A DNA stretch of 64,000 nucleotides from Micromonospora sp. DSM 45708 (GTDB lineage Bacteria; Actinomycetota; Actinomycetes; Mycobacteriales; Micromonosporaceae). Positions within the stretch are counted from its first letter, which is position 1; each line of letters starts with the position of its first letter. Below are positions 24,132-35,246 of this stretch, piece by piece. A model generated the notes under the pieces. It made no database searches and was not told where the DNA came from. It worked only from the letters and a program-made list of their open reading frames with translations. The position numbers and the translations under genes were made by a program. The stretch covers positions 1,550,001 to 1,614,000 of the forward strand of contig NZ_CP154796.1 of the NCBI RefSeq assembly GCF_039566955.1, written 5' to 3'.

Positions 24132-25097
24132 TCACCAGGTGTCGTTCGCGTACGTGTTGTAGAGCGTCCCCACCACCGCGGCGGAGAAGTACGGCGAGCC
24201 GTTCGTGTTCGACCCGCTGGAGTAGCTCATCACCCCGTGCACGTCACCACGCCTGTTGGTGTTGTCATAGCTGTAGTACCACGGACCACCGCTCGATCCG
24301 CCGCCGAAGCCGCAGTCCATCTCGATCCGGTTGCTGCCCGCGTCCCGCGACGTGCCCGAGCAGACCCACTGCACCTCACCGCTGTCCTTGTTGCTCGGGT
24401 AACCGAAGATGTCGTAGTGGTACTCCCGGCCGCCGCCGGTGAGCAGCCCGTTGGCGCCCACCGCGTCCACGATCGAACGGCTCCCGTAGACGAGTGCGAC
24501 CGCGACGTCGTACTGCCGCTCGCGGGTGTTGATCCAGCCGGTCGGCACCGCGAGCGTGGACCAGTCCCAGGTGCCGTACGGCTGTGCGCCGTTGCGGTAC
24601 GACGGCACGAACATCCAGTTCGCGGTGTGCCAGGTCCGACCCGGCCCGTCGTGCACGCAGTGCGCGGCCGTGAAGACCATGTTGCGTGCCGGGCTGTTCA
24701 CCACGCTCGCCGAGCAGTAGTGGCCCAGGCCGTCGGTGGAGCTGGTGTAGAAGATCTTCCCCACCGTGATCGACTCGTTCAGTTGGACGCCGAAGCCGCT
24801 GCCGTCCTTCGGCGCCACCGCTTCCGCGAAGCGCCGCACCCGTTCCGGGGTGGGGCTCTGGGTGACCGGGCCGGCGGGCTTCTCCACCTCGTCGGCCGGC
24901 GTGGCCGCGGCCATCCGTTCGGCCGTCCAGTAGGCCCTGGCCGGCGCGGACGACCCCGCCTTGCGCTCGATCGAGGTGACCGCGGTCGGTGCGGCCGTGC
25001 CCGTGGTGGCGCCGGTGGCGGCCTGCGCCGGCACGCCGGCGAGAATCACCGGCAGGATCAGGGCTGGTAGGGCCAGAAATCTTGTCGACGTTTTCAT
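24132..25097 (-). CDS. Secreted trypsin-like serine protease
   Basis: 321 residues. Signal peptide 1-26 (ending VPAQA), a propeptide of about 80 residues with RAYWTAERM, then a chymotrypsin-fold domain. Catalytic His in VFTAAHCVHD, Asp in YDVAVALV and Ser in FGGGSSGGPWYY. Two Cys pairs are visible around HYCSASVV/AAHC and VCSG/MDCG. It is likely exported and activated by propeptide cleavage. Start ATG at 25097 with GGAAGGAA upstream. Related actinobacterial proteins are annotated as V8-like or trypsin-like peptidases; substrate unknown. Confidence 0.9.
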   Translation of the reverse strand: MKTSTRFLALPALILPVILAGVPAQAATGATTGTAAPTAVTSIERKAGSSAPARAYWTAERMAAATPADEVEKPAGPVTQSPTPERVRRFAEAVAPKDGSGFGVQLNESITVGKIFYTSSTDGLGHYCSASVVNSPARNMVFTAAHCVHDGPGRTWHTANWMFVPSYRNGAQPYGTWDWSTLAVPTGWINTRERQYDVAVALVYGSRSIVDAVGANGLLTGGGREYHYDIFGYPSNKDSGEVQWVCSGTSRDAGSNRIEMDCGFGGGSSGGPWYYSYDNTNRRGDVHGVMSYSSGSNTNGSPYFSAAVVGTLYNTYANDTW

Positions 25098-25295
25098 GAG
25101 TTCCTTCCCAGCGTTCGATTTCCGGATCGAAAGCTGGAGCGCCCCCGTGGTGCATCGCGATAGCGGAAACGTATCGACGGGGTAGCGGAGAGTCAACGAG
25201 TCATGTGCGTCGATAAATTGCCATGTCGGATGGGCGATCGGAACCGCGAGCTGTTTCTTCGCACCACGATGTGCGCCTCCGCCAGGACGCAGAGA

Positions 25296-25337
25296 GGGCC
25301 CCTCTCGTCACCAGACGTCTGGTGACGAGAGGGGCCC
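25296..25337. terminator. Aconitase terminator, long perfect hairpin
   Basis: Arms 25296-25316 and 25317-25337 form a 21-bp perfect inverted repeat with no spacer (GACGTC at the centre), 15 bases after the aconitase stop codon on the minus strand. It is the only feature in the 255-bp gap before the protease gene. Confidence 0.75.
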
Positions 25338-25352
25338 CTCCCTGAGCGGCGG

Positions 25353-28193
<2,841 letters not shown>

Positions 28194-28298
28194 GTCGTAC
28201 TCCTTCACACCAGCGACCGTGAGTAGTCCTGAGCAGTTTGTCGCACCGACCGGGGCGCCGCCGTGCTTAGGCGACACTTACCTGCGTCGGTCTCTACA

Positions 28299-28317
28299 AA
28301 ACCGTACGTCCGTCTTG
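28299..28317. promoter_or_regulatory. Predicted AcnR operator upstream of acnA
   Basis: AAACCGTACGTCCGTCTTG matches the acnR site (8413-8431) at 17 of 19 positions. It lies 106 bases upstream of the acnA start and 48 bases upstream of the divergent VOC gene. It is a less symmetric version of the palindrome. Confidence 0.65.
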
Positions 28318-28364
28318 CTATTCACGCAACCTCGTGCCACGCTGCGGGACGAGGAGGTGGCTCC

Positions 28365-28721
28365 ATGATCCACCACGTGCTGCTCGCCTGCCCACGCGGC
28401 TCCGAGGACCGCTCCCGCGCGTTCTACGTCGGTCTGCTCGGCCTCACCGAGAAACCCAAACCCCCGGCCCTCGCCGCCCGCGGCGGTTGCTGGTTCACCG
28501 GGTACGACGCCGAACTGCACCTCGGCGTGGAGGACGATTTCGTGCCCGCCCGCAAGGCCCACCCGGCGCTGGTCCGCGTCGACCTGGACGTGCTGGCCGC
28601 TCGGCTGTCCGCCGCCGGCCACGCCCTGACCTGGGGCGACGACGAGATCCCCGGCATGCGGCGGTTCCACACGTACGACCCGCACGGCAACCGGCTGGAG
28701 TTTCTGGCCCCCACGGGCTGA
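28365..28721 (+). CDS. VOC family protein (glyoxalase/dioxygenase fold)
   Basis: 118 residues, one vicinal-oxygen-chelate module. HHVLLACPRGSEDRSRAFYVGLLGL at the start and FHTYDPHGNRLEFLAPTG at the end are typical; His3 or His4 and Glu in LEFL are possible metal ligands. Proteins this short act as homodimers. Start ATG at 28365 with GAGGAGG 6 bases upstream. Substrate unknown. It is divergent from acnA and shares its upstream region. Confidence 0.9.
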   Translation: MIHHVLLACPRGSEDRSRAFYVGLLGLTEKPKPPALAARGGCWFTGYDAELHLGVEDDFVPARKAHPALVRVDLDVLAARLSAAGHALTWGDDEIPGMRRFHTYDPHGNRLEFLAPTG

Positions 28722-28745
28722 GTTCCACCCGGGTAGTGTCGGAGC

Positions 28746-29399
28746 GTGGTCGACGTGCAGCACTGGCTCTCCGCGTTACCCCCCGGCGTGATCTACCTGA
28801 TCGTCGCCGGGGTGATCGGCGTCGAGAGCATGGGCGTCCCGCTGCCCGGCGAGATCGTGCTGGTCAGCTCCGCCCTGCTCGCCGCCACCGGGGTGGTCCA
28901 GCCCGAGTGGGTGGCCGTCGCGGCGGCGACCGGCGCGATCGTCGGCGACTCCATCGGGTACGCCGTGGGCCGCCGTGGCGGCCGGCCGCTGCTGGAACGG
29001 CTGGGCCGGCGTTTCCCGAAGCATCTCGGCCCGGCGCATCTGGCCCGCGCCGAGCAGAGCTTCGCCCGGCACGGTGTGTGGGCGGTCTTCTTCGGCCGGT
29101 TCGTCGCGCTGCTGCGCATCCTCGCCGGCCCGCTGGCCGGCGCGCTGCACGTGCCGTACCGCCGGTTCCTGGTGGCGAACGCGGCCGGCGGCCTGGTCTG
29201 GGCCTTCGGCACGACGTACCTGCTGTTCTACGTCGGCCGGGCGGCCGAGCACTGGCTCAAGGACATCTCCTGGGCCGGGCTGGTGCTCGCCGTGCTGGCC
29301 GGCCTGGTCAGCACATGGTGGCTGCGCCGGCGCGGGAAGCGGTTGGCCGAGGCCGAGACGCCCGAGCGGAGCGAGCCGGTCGGCGCGACCGAGCGCTGA
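28746..29399 (+). CDS. DedA family membrane protein
   Basis: 217 residues with about five membrane helices. The SNARE-associated/DedA signature includes ESMGVPLPGEIVL near 28 and FFGRFVALLRILAGPLAG near 117, with the conserved Glu and Arg residues. DedA proteins act in lipid handling: undecaprenyl phosphate recycling and phospholipid scrambling are known roles in relatives. GTG start at 28746, 24 bases after the VOC stop, so the two may be cotranscribed. A strong hairpin follows at 29401. Confidence 0.92.
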   Translation: MVDVQHWLSALPPGVIYLIVAGVIGVESMGVPLPGEIVLVSSALLAATGVVQPEWVAVAAATGAIVGDSIGYAVGRRGGRPLLERLGRRFPKHLGPAHLARAEQSFARHGVWAVFFGRFVALLRILAGPLAGALHVPYRRFLVANAAGGLVWAFGTTYLLFYVGRAAEHWLKDISWAGLVLAVLAGLVSTWWLRRRGKRLAEAETPERSEPVGATER

Positions 29400-29400
29400 C

Positions 29401-29434
29401 AAGGGCCCGACCCCGTTGTCGGGGTCGGGCCCTT
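29401..29434. terminator. Bidirectional terminator hairpin
   Basis: A 14-bp perfect stem (29401-29414 with 29421-29434, AAGGGCCCGACCCC and its complement) with a 6-base loop starts directly after the DedA stop and serves the convergent C39 peptidase gene too. Confidence 0.85.
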
Positions 29435-29445
29435 GCGCGTTGGTG

Positions 29446-30090
29446 TCAGCTGGTGCTGTAGCCGCGGGTGGCGATCCAGTCGGCGAGGTTGTCGACGCTG
29501 ATGCGGTAGGAGGCGGTGTTCGGGTTGGCGCTGTCGGCGATGGTGACGGTGGTGCCGTTGTTCTGGTAGCCGACGACGCTGATGTAGTGGCCGCCTTCGA
29601 AGGAGTGGGTGCTGCCGTCGGTGTCGGTGGTGGTGCCGGCGATGTTGGCGACCACGGCGCGGCCGTCGTCGACGGTGCGGACGATGTCGGCGCGCAGCTT
29701 GTCGGTCTGCGTGTCGTCGGCCTTGGGGTCCTTGATCTCGACCGACCGGTAGGTCTTGCCGGTTTCCTTGTTCAGGACGGGGGTGATGTCGTTGATGCTG
29801 TTGGTGCCGTTCTCGGTGGTGCCCATCTCGCGGGCCATGGCGTGCACGTCGATGTTCTTGCCGAGCACGCTGATGGCGTTGCGGGCGGCGGCGGGGCCGC
29901 AGTAGTAGAAGTTGGGCTGGGCTTCGTAGCGCACGTCCAACTCACGTTCGCCGCTCTTACGGTCGGCCACCACGGTGGCCTTCTCGGCGGGGGCGGCGTG
30001 CGCGGCGATCGCGGGGCCGGCGATCCCACCGGCGGTCGCGGCGATACCGGCAGCGGTCAGCACAGTCTTACGCAGCAGGGTGGTAGCCAT
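29446..30090 (-). CDS. Secreted C39-like cysteine peptidase
   Basis: 214 residues. Signal peptide about 1-33 (ending AHAAP). The mature part has NFYYCGPAAARNA, with the likely catalytic Cys, then EGGHYISVVGYQ with His and TIADSANPN with Asp, the C39-like papain-fold triad. It is an extracellular protein of modest size without a transporter domain, so it is not a bacteriocin exporter. ATG at 30090 has GGGAGG 7 bases upstream. Substrate unknown. Confidence 0.85.
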   Translation of the reverse strand: MATTLLRKTVLTAAGIAATAGGIAGPAIAAHAAPAEKATVVADRKSGERELDVRYEAQPNFYYCGPAAARNAISVLGKNIDVHAMAREMGTTENGTNSINDITPVLNKETGKTYRSVEIKDPKADDTQTDKLRADIVRTVDDGRAVVANIAGTTTDTDGSTHSFEGGHYISVVGYQNNGTTVTIADSANPNTASYRISVDNLADWIATRGYSTS

Positions 30091-30442
30091 GATGGTGCCT
30101 CCCAGGGGGTGGGGGATGCCGCAGCCAGGGGCCACGGAAGGGGGAAAGTCTGAGGGGTGGGCCCGGCGGCCGATCAGGTGGCCTGCACGGGGGCCCGGCG
30201 CGGCCGGGGCCACGGGGGTGGCCGGGTCGGCGGCTCGGGGGATGTAACGACGGCCGGTGGCCGCGTATTCCGACCGGGGCTGCCAACGGCCCGGGGGCCG
30301 GGCTCCACGCGGTCTGCCAGGTATAACGCCCCGCCCCCGGCCCCGATTCCCCCGAGCCGGTGACCCGGACCACCCCACACCAACCCAAACCCGACACCCA
30401 CCCCAGACAACCCCCGGGGGAGCCTGCCCGAGGCGAACGCTG

Positions 30443-30496
30443 GGAGATCTTGGTACCGAACGGCCCCTCCGGGGGCCGAAACGCACCAAGATCTCC
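30443..30496. repeat. Intergenic inverted repeat, 12-bp arms
   Basis: GGAGATCTTGGT at 30443-30454 pairs perfectly with ACCAAGATCTCC at 30485-30496. The 30-base spacer itself contains a small GC hairpin (30461-30478). Confidence 0.75.
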
Positions 30497-30574
30497 ACCG
30501 TCCCCGACACGCGAAACCCGCATCCCGTCACCCGAGAACCCCGAGGCGTCGTCCGCCCCACCCGCCCACCACGC

Positions 30575-30615
30575 GCCGATCATGAGGGTGACGGGCCGCC
30601 AACCTCATGATCGGC
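30575..30615. repeat. Intergenic inverted repeat, 13-bp arms
   Basis: GCCGATCATGAGG at 30575-30587 pairs perfectly with CCTCATGATCGGC at 30603-30615 across a 15-base spacer. It lies 50 bases before the stop of the hydrolase gene, in a position suited to termination. Confidence 0.75.
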
Positions 30616-30664
30616 GGGCACGGACGGACCGACCGGGCGTGGCCGGGTGGTGGTGGGTGAGTGG

Positions 30665-31393
30665 TCAGGCGGTGAGCAGGTCGAGCAGTGCGTCGCGGGC
30701 GGCGCGTACGGCGGCGCGCGACTCCTCGGTGTGGTCCAGGGCGTCGAACCCGTGCCGCCCGTCCGGCACGTCGACCACGTGCAGCGGCAGCCCGCGCCGG
30801 GTTGCGGCAGCCGTGAACGCCGCGATGGTGGACGCGACCTCGGGCCGGTCCCGGCCGACCCGGGTCAGCACGAGCGGCGGCCGGCCGACGTCGTCCGTCG
30901 CCAACGCGTCGAGCGGGTGGAAGCGTGGGTCGACCGGGGGCCAGTCGGGGAGTGGGGCCAGCAGCGGGTACGTCGCGGCGAGGCCGCGCAGCCAGCGGGG
31001 CGGGTCGCGGAGCCAGTCGCCGAGCAGCAGCCCGGCGCCGGAGAAGAACCAGAGCGCCAACCGCTCCGGGTCGACGCGGGGGTCCGCGCGGAGCAGGTCG
31101 GCCGCGTCGGAAACGCGGGCGGCGACCGTGATCAGGTCGTCGGGGGCGGCCACGGAGAGCCGGGGGAGCGCGGCCACCACGCCCCGGTCGGCGAGCAGCG
31201 CGCCGTAGCCCCGGTAGAGCGGCCAGTCCCGCGCGTCGGGCGCGTCGGGTGGCCCGGGAACGCCGTGCACCACCACGACCGCGGGGTGGGGACCGCCGCC
31301 GGCCGGCAGGTGCAGGTCGACCTCGCCGTGTCGCTCGACGGGGGCGGGCGGCGGGTCGAGGACAAACTGTGTCTCCCAGAAACTGTTTCCCAT
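30665..31393 (-). CDS. Alpha/beta hydrolase (dienelactone hydrolase-like)
   Basis: 242 residues. Oxyanion-region motif VVVVHGVPG near 43. The nucleophile elbow is probably FFSGAG near 133, unusual for G-x-S-x-G because Phe replaces the first Gly-x, and the His lies in PDGRHGFD near 219. The arrangement fits dienelactone-hydrolase-like enzymes or prolyl oligopeptidase-like hydrolases. Start ATG at 31393 (MGNSFWETQ) is preferred over one upstream. No signal peptide. Substrate unknown. Confidence 0.8.
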   Translation of the reverse strand: MGNSFWETQFVLDPPPAPVERHGEVDLHLPAGGGPHPAVVVVHGVPGPPDAPDARDWPLYRGYGALLADRGVVAALPRLSVAAPDDLITVAARVSDAADLLRADPRVDPERLALWFFSGAGLLLGDWLRDPPRWLRGLAATYPLLAPLPDWPPVDPRFHPLDALATDDVGRPPLVLTRVGRDRPEVASTIAAFTAAATRRGLPLHVVDVPDGRHGFDALDHTEESRAAVRAARDALLDLLTA

Positions 31394-31447
31394 GACGGCG
31401 ATGCTAGGGCAGCGCGTCGTCACGCGCCGCCCCGGTTTTTCCGGAGG

Positions 31448-31615
31448 TCAGGAGGACGACGCCTTGGCGTGCCGTTCACGCAGCCGGTCCCGGATCTCCT
31501 CCGGCGTGTACGCCCGGCGCTGCCGTTCCGCCCGGGCCACCACCACGCCGGTCGCCGCGACGCCCGCCAGGCCGGCCAGGCCGAGCACCTTCCACCACCG
31601 CATCCGTTGCCGCAT
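31448..31615 (-). CDS. Small single-pass membrane protein
   Basis: 55 residues: short basic start (MRQRMRWWK), one hydrophobic helix (about 10-27) and a charged tail (YTPEEIRDRLRERHAKA) that should be cytoplasmic. Start ATG at 31615; an alternative ATG lies four codons on. Divergent from the next gene by only 19 bases, so promoters must overlap. Family not recognised; small proteins of this kind with a PEEIR tail are common in actinobacteria. Confidence 0.6.
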   Translation of the reverse strand: MRQRMRWWKVLGLAGLAGVAATGVVVARAERQRRAYTPEEIRDRLRERHAKASSS

Positions 31616-31634
31616 CGGCTTAGGGTAGTCCTCC

Positions 31635-32348
31635 ATGAGCATCAGCCTGGACGAGGCCGTGGAGCTGACCCGTACCGGAGACCTGTGGGTGTTCCGTGGG
31701 CGCAGCGTGCCCGATCGCGCCATCCAGCTCACCACCAACAGCCCGGTCAACCACGTCGGGATGGCGGTGGTGCTGGACGACATGCCGCCGTTGATGTGGC
31801 ACGCGGAGCTGGGCCGTTCGCTGCCGGACATGTGGACCGGCACCCGCCAGCGCGGCGTGCAGTTGCACGACCTGCGCGACGCGGTCTGCGTGTGGGCCAA
31901 CCGGTACGGCCAGCGGGGCTGGCTGCGTCAGCTCGAACCGCCCGCCGACGGCGCCATGGAGGAGGCGGTGCTGCGTACCGTGGCGCGGCTGGACGGCACC
32001 CCGTTCCCCTCCACCGCGCAGCTCGCCTGGCGCTGGGCCCGGGGGCGGGTGCCGCTGCCGCGCCGGCGACCGTCCACCCCGGACGGCGCCGCGACGCCGG
32101 AGGCCGGCGGCTGGCCGGACGGCGCCGGCACGCCGGGAGCCGGCGGGACGTCGGGGCGTGACCGGGCGCTGGAGACCGCGTACTGCGCGGAGGTGGTGGC
32201 GGTGACCTACGAGGCGATGGGGTTGCTGCCGGCCGGCCGCCGGCCCAACTGGTACGACCCGGGACGGTTCTGGAGCGGCGACGACCTGGACCTGACCGGC
32301 GGCGCGCAGCTCGGCGCGGAGATCGAGGTACGCATCCCGCCGCGCTGA
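31635..32348 (+). CDS. Permuted NlpC/P60-like protein (YiiX-like)
   Basis: 237 residues. LTRTGDLWVFRG followed by NSPVNHVGMAVVLDD gives the His of a permuted papain-like fold, and ETAYCAEVVAVTYEAMG near 190 gives the Cys, as in YaeF/YiiX and related amidases or lipid hydrolases. A Pro/Gly/Ala-rich insert (about 140-175) separates them. No signal peptide, so it acts inside the cell. Start ATG at 31635. Function unknown; acyltransferase or amidase activity is possible. Confidence 0.7.
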   Translation: MSISLDEAVELTRTGDLWVFRGRSVPDRAIQLTTNSPVNHVGMAVVLDDMPPLMWHAELGRSLPDMWTGTRQRGVQLHDLRDAVCVWANRYGQRGWLRQLEPPADGAMEEAVLRTVARLDGTPFPSTAQLAWRWARGRVPLPRRRPSTPDGAATPEAGGWPDGAGTPGAGGTSGRDRALETAYCAEVVAVTYEAMGLLPAGRRPNWYDPGRFWSGDDLDLTGGAQLGAEIEVRIPPR

Positions 32349-32388
32349 CCAGGTTTGCCGGGCCGGCGGGCCGGTAATGGAGAGCGTC

Positions 32389-32778
32389 GTGACGGCTTCC
32401 ACCGACCTCGACACGCTCTCCGACTTCTTCGACAGGTACGGCGTGGCGCTGACCACCGCCGACGTGCCGGCCATCGCCGCCTGCTACGCCCTGCCCGGGC
32501 TGGTGGTCGCCGACACCTACAGCTTCTCGTTCACCTCGCCGGCCGCGGTGGCGCTGAGCTTCGTCGGCGCCGCGCCCGACTACCAGGAGCGGGAGCTGGT
32601 CGCGGCGAACGCGCAGATCGAAGACGTGCAGCAGGTCTCGGCGTTGCTCACCGAGGTCGCGGTGCGGTGGGAGTTCCTGGACAGCCAGGGCGGCGCGGTG
32701 CCCGGCGAGCACTACCGCTACCTGTTGCGGGCCACCGACGAGGGCCCGGCCATCTGCACCGTCATCCGCACCGCCTGA
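32389..32778 (+). CDS. SnoaL/NTF2-like protein
   Basis: 129 residues with an NTF2-like alpha+beta barrel pattern: a helical start FFDRYGVALTTADVPAIAACYALPGLVV and later strands ending HYRYLLRATDEGPAICTVIRTA. Such proteins are isomerases, hydratases or ligand-binding scaffolds. GTG at 32389 is chosen because GGAGAG lies 5 bases upstream; an in-frame ATG at 32377 would use no good ribosome site. It ends before a strong hairpin. Confidence 0.8.
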   Translation: MTASTDLDTLSDFFDRYGVALTTADVPAIAACYALPGLVVADTYSFSFTSPAAVALSFVGAAPDYQERELVAANAQIEDVQQVSALLTEVAVRWEFLDSQGGAVPGEHYRYLLRATDEGPAICTVIRTA

Positions 32779-32800
32779 GCCGCCCGCCCGGATGTCGAAC

Positions 32801-32839
32801 GGGGCCCCTCCTCGACCGGAGACGTCGAGAAGGGGCCCC
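32801..32839. terminator. Bidirectional terminator hairpin
   Basis: A 16-bp stem (32801-32816 with 32824-32839, one mismatch) and a 7-base loop separate the convergent SnoaL-like and APC permease genes. Confidence 0.85.
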
Positions 32840-32850
32840 GCCTCACGTGC

Positions 32851-34359
32851 TCAGCGGCGGCTGCCGGCCCACCGGTCGGGCTCGGGAGCCGAGTGCAGGC
32901 CGGGCTCGTGCAGGCCCTCCTCGTCGAGCTGGCCGATCCGCCGGTAGGTGTCCGGTCGACTGGTGCGCAGCACGCCGCCCCAGATCAGGCCGAGCACGCC
33001 GGCCACCACCGGGATCGCCGGCAGCAGCCACTTGAGGTAGCCGGCGGTGTCCGGCGCGAGCAGCGCGTCGAAGTTGAACAGCAGCACCAGCAGCACGGCG
33101 GTGAGCAGGACGGTGCCGAGCGCCGGGGCGATCGCCCGCTGCCAGGCCGACTCGGGGCCGCCACGGCCCCGGAAGAAGCCGACGACGGAGGCCGAGGTGA
33201 GCGTCATGAGCAGCACGACGCCGACCGCGGCCGAGCCGGACAGCCAGGTGAACAGGTCGATGACCGGGTCCCGCCCGGACATCGCGAACCCCACGAAGAC
33301 CACCACGGCCAGGATGCTCTGCACCACCGAACCGGCCACCGGGGCGCCGCTGCGGCTGGACGTCTGGCCGAGGAAGCGGGGCAGGACGTTCTCCCGGCCG
33401 AGGGCGAACAGGTAGCGGGCCACACCGTTGTGGAACGACAGCAGGGCGGCCAGCACGCTGGTGATGAACAGGACGTTGGCGATGTCCGCGACCACGGCGC
33501 CGGAGTACTGGTCGAGGGCGCCGAAGATCACGCCGGGACCGGCCTCGGCGCTGGCCTGCGGCGCGTTCTCCGGCCCGGTCAGCACGGTCAGCGCCCAGGC
33601 GGAGAAGGCGTAGAACAGGCCGGTGAACGCGACCGCGATGTAGGTGGCCCGGGCCACGGTGCGCCGCGGGTCCTTGACCTCCTCGCTGTAGATGGCGCCG
33701 CTCTCGAAGCCGGTGAAGGAGGCGATGGTGAACGCCAGCACGGCGCCGAACCCGGCGCCGAACAGGTGGCCGGGGTCGATGCCGGCGGTGGAGACGGCGC
33801 CGCCGGCCGGGTGGGCGAACGCCACCAGGTCGAAGATCAGCACAGCCACGCACTCCAGGACGAGCAGCACCGCGAGGACGCTGGCGTTCAGGTCGATGCG
33901 CAGCACGCCGAGCACGCCGATGAAGACCCAGGCCAGCAGCGCCCAGACCCACCAGTCCAGGTCCAGCCCGGCCTTGGCCGACATGAAGTCCGACATGATC
34001 GCGCCGAACAGCCCGTAGAGGCCGATCTGGATGGCGTTGTACGCGGCCAGCGCGACCGCCGAGCCGGCCACCCCGCCGGCCCGGCCGAGGCCGTTGGCGA
34101 TGTACGCGTAGAACGCGCCCGCGTTGGCGACGTACCGGCTCATCGCGGCGTAGCCGGTGGCGAAGACCGCGAGCACGGCCGCGAGCAACACGTAGCCCAG
34201 CGCGGCGCCGATGTTGCCGCTGACCGCGTACATGGTGGTGACGCCACCGCCGAGAACGGTCAGCGGGGCCGACGCGGCGACGGTGAAGAAGACGAGATGG
34301 GCGGTGCCGAGACGGCCACGGCGTAGCCCACCGTCGGAGAAGAACGGATCGGAGGACAA
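32851..34359 (-). CDS. APC family amino acid permease
   Basis: 502 residues with about twelve membrane helices. The N-terminal part VFFTVAASAPLTVLGGG and the central FTGFESGAIYSEEVKDPRRTV are characteristic of amino acid/polyamine/organocation permeases; the latter contains the conserved FxGFE segment. It is probably an inner-membrane amino acid or amine importer; substrate unknown. The start is a TTG at 34359 with GGAGAA close upstream. A charged cytoplasmic tail follows the last helix. Confidence 0.9.
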   Translation of the reverse strand: MSSDPFFSDGGLRRGRLGTAHLVFFTVAASAPLTVLGGGVTTMYAVSGNIGAALGYVLLAAVLAVFATGYAAMSRYVANAGAFYAYIANGLGRAGGVAGSAVALAAYNAIQIGLYGLFGAIMSDFMSAKAGLDLDWWVWALLAWVFIGVLGVLRIDLNASVLAVLLVLECVAVLIFDLVAFAHPAGGAVSTAGIDPGHLFGAGFGAVLAFTIASFTGFESGAIYSEEVKDPRRTVARATYIAVAFTGLFYAFSAWALTVLTGPENAPQASAEAGPGVIFGALDQYSGAVVADIANVLFITSVLAALLSFHNGVARYLFALGRENVLPRFLGQTSSRSGAPVAGSVVQSILAVVVFVGFAMSGRDPVIDLFTWLSGSAAVGVVLLMTLTSASVVGFFRGRGGPESAWQRAIAPALGTVLLTAVLLVLLFNFDALLAPDTAGYLKWLLPAIPVVAGVLGLIWGGVLRTSRPDTYRRIGQLDEEGLHEPGLHSAPEPDRWAGSRR

Positions 34360-34555
34360 GGCTTCTCCAGGGGAGGGGAAGGGGGTTGAGGTGTCTACTT
34401 CGGAACAGCCTCAGGCAGGGTATTGGTGATCACGGATCGTCACAACCCCGCTTCGATATCGATTAGGACGCGCGTCTACGACCGGAATTGAGCTGTGCGT
34501 GGTCATGCCGTACCGTCCCGTGTCGACGATCACGGCCACCGTTCGAGGATGGACC

Positions 34556-35209
34556 ATGACCTACCCCGGGGCACAAGCCACGTACCGGCTAGCCGATGCG
34601 CTGTTCCTCATCGGACATGACGAGTTCACCGGTAAGCCGCATGTCGCCGTCGACCGGCTGGAGTGCGGGCTGGCCGGCGCCGCGCTCGCCGAGCTGATGT
34701 TCGAGGGCCGGATCGCGCTCGACGGTGGCGGCATCGCCGCGGTCGACCCGCGGCTCTGGCAGGAACCGCTGACCGACCTGCTGATCACCGAGATCCTGCG
34801 CCGCGAGGGCGCTCATCCGGCCCGGTTGTGGATCCGCTACCTGCGGACCCAGCTCAACATCAACGAGCGGGTCGGGACGCGGCTGGTCACCGCCGGCGTC
34901 CTCCGTCGGGAACAGGGCAAGCTGATCGGCCGTCAGGTGCGCTGGCCGGCCACCGACCCGAACCAGGCGGCCTCGCCGCGGGTACGCCTGACCGCCATGC
35001 TGATGCACTCGTCCCCGGCCGAGCTGGACCCGGGCACGCTGCTGCTGGCGAGCCTCGCCGAGGCGGTCGGGCTCGCCGCGCACATCTTCGACCCGCAGGT
35101 CGGCGGCCGGATGCGGGACTGCCGTCGCTTCCTGCCGGCGCAGCTCGACGGCCTGCTCGCCGCGGTGGTGGGTGCGTTGGACGCCAGCACCACGACGGTC
35201 CGCCGGTGA
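34556..35209 (+). CDS. GPP34 family phosphoprotein
   Basis: 217 residues. LADALFLIGHDEFTGKP near the start, LAGAALAELMFEGRI, and TEILRREGAHPARLWIRYL are typical of the GPP34 (Golgi phosphoprotein 3-like) family common in actinobacteria. In eukaryotes the fold binds phosphoinositides; the bacterial role is unknown. Start ATG at 34556 (MTYPGAQ) with GAGGAT upstream. It converges on the GNAT gene across a hairpin at 35211. Confidence 0.9.
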   Translation: MTYPGAQATYRLADALFLIGHDEFTGKPHVAVDRLECGLAGAALAELMFEGRIALDGGGIAAVDPRLWQEPLTDLLITEILRREGAHPARLWIRYLRTQLNINERVGTRLVTAGVLRREQGKLIGRQVRWPATDPNQAASPRVRLTAMLMHSSPAELDPGTLLLASLAEAVGLAAHIFDPQVGGRMRDCRRFLPAQLDGLLAAVVGALDASTTTVRR

Positions 35210-35210
35210 C

Positions 35211-35238
35211 GTCCCGTCCCGGTGCACCGGGACGGGAC
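35211..35238. terminator. Bidirectional terminator hairpin
   Basis: A 12-bp perfect stem (35211-35222 with 35227-35238) with loop TGCA lies directly after the GPP34 stop and just before the GNAT stop on the other strand. Confidence 0.8.
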
Positions 35239-35246
35239 GGGCCCGG

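Larger units (their letters stand above)
30091..30664. other. Gene-free stretch with two long-arm inverted repeats
   Basis: 574 bases without a convincing gene. It holds the promoter side of the C39 peptidase gene and two inverted repeats, 30443-30496 and 30575-30615, that look like members of dispersed intergenic families. Confidence 0.6.
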
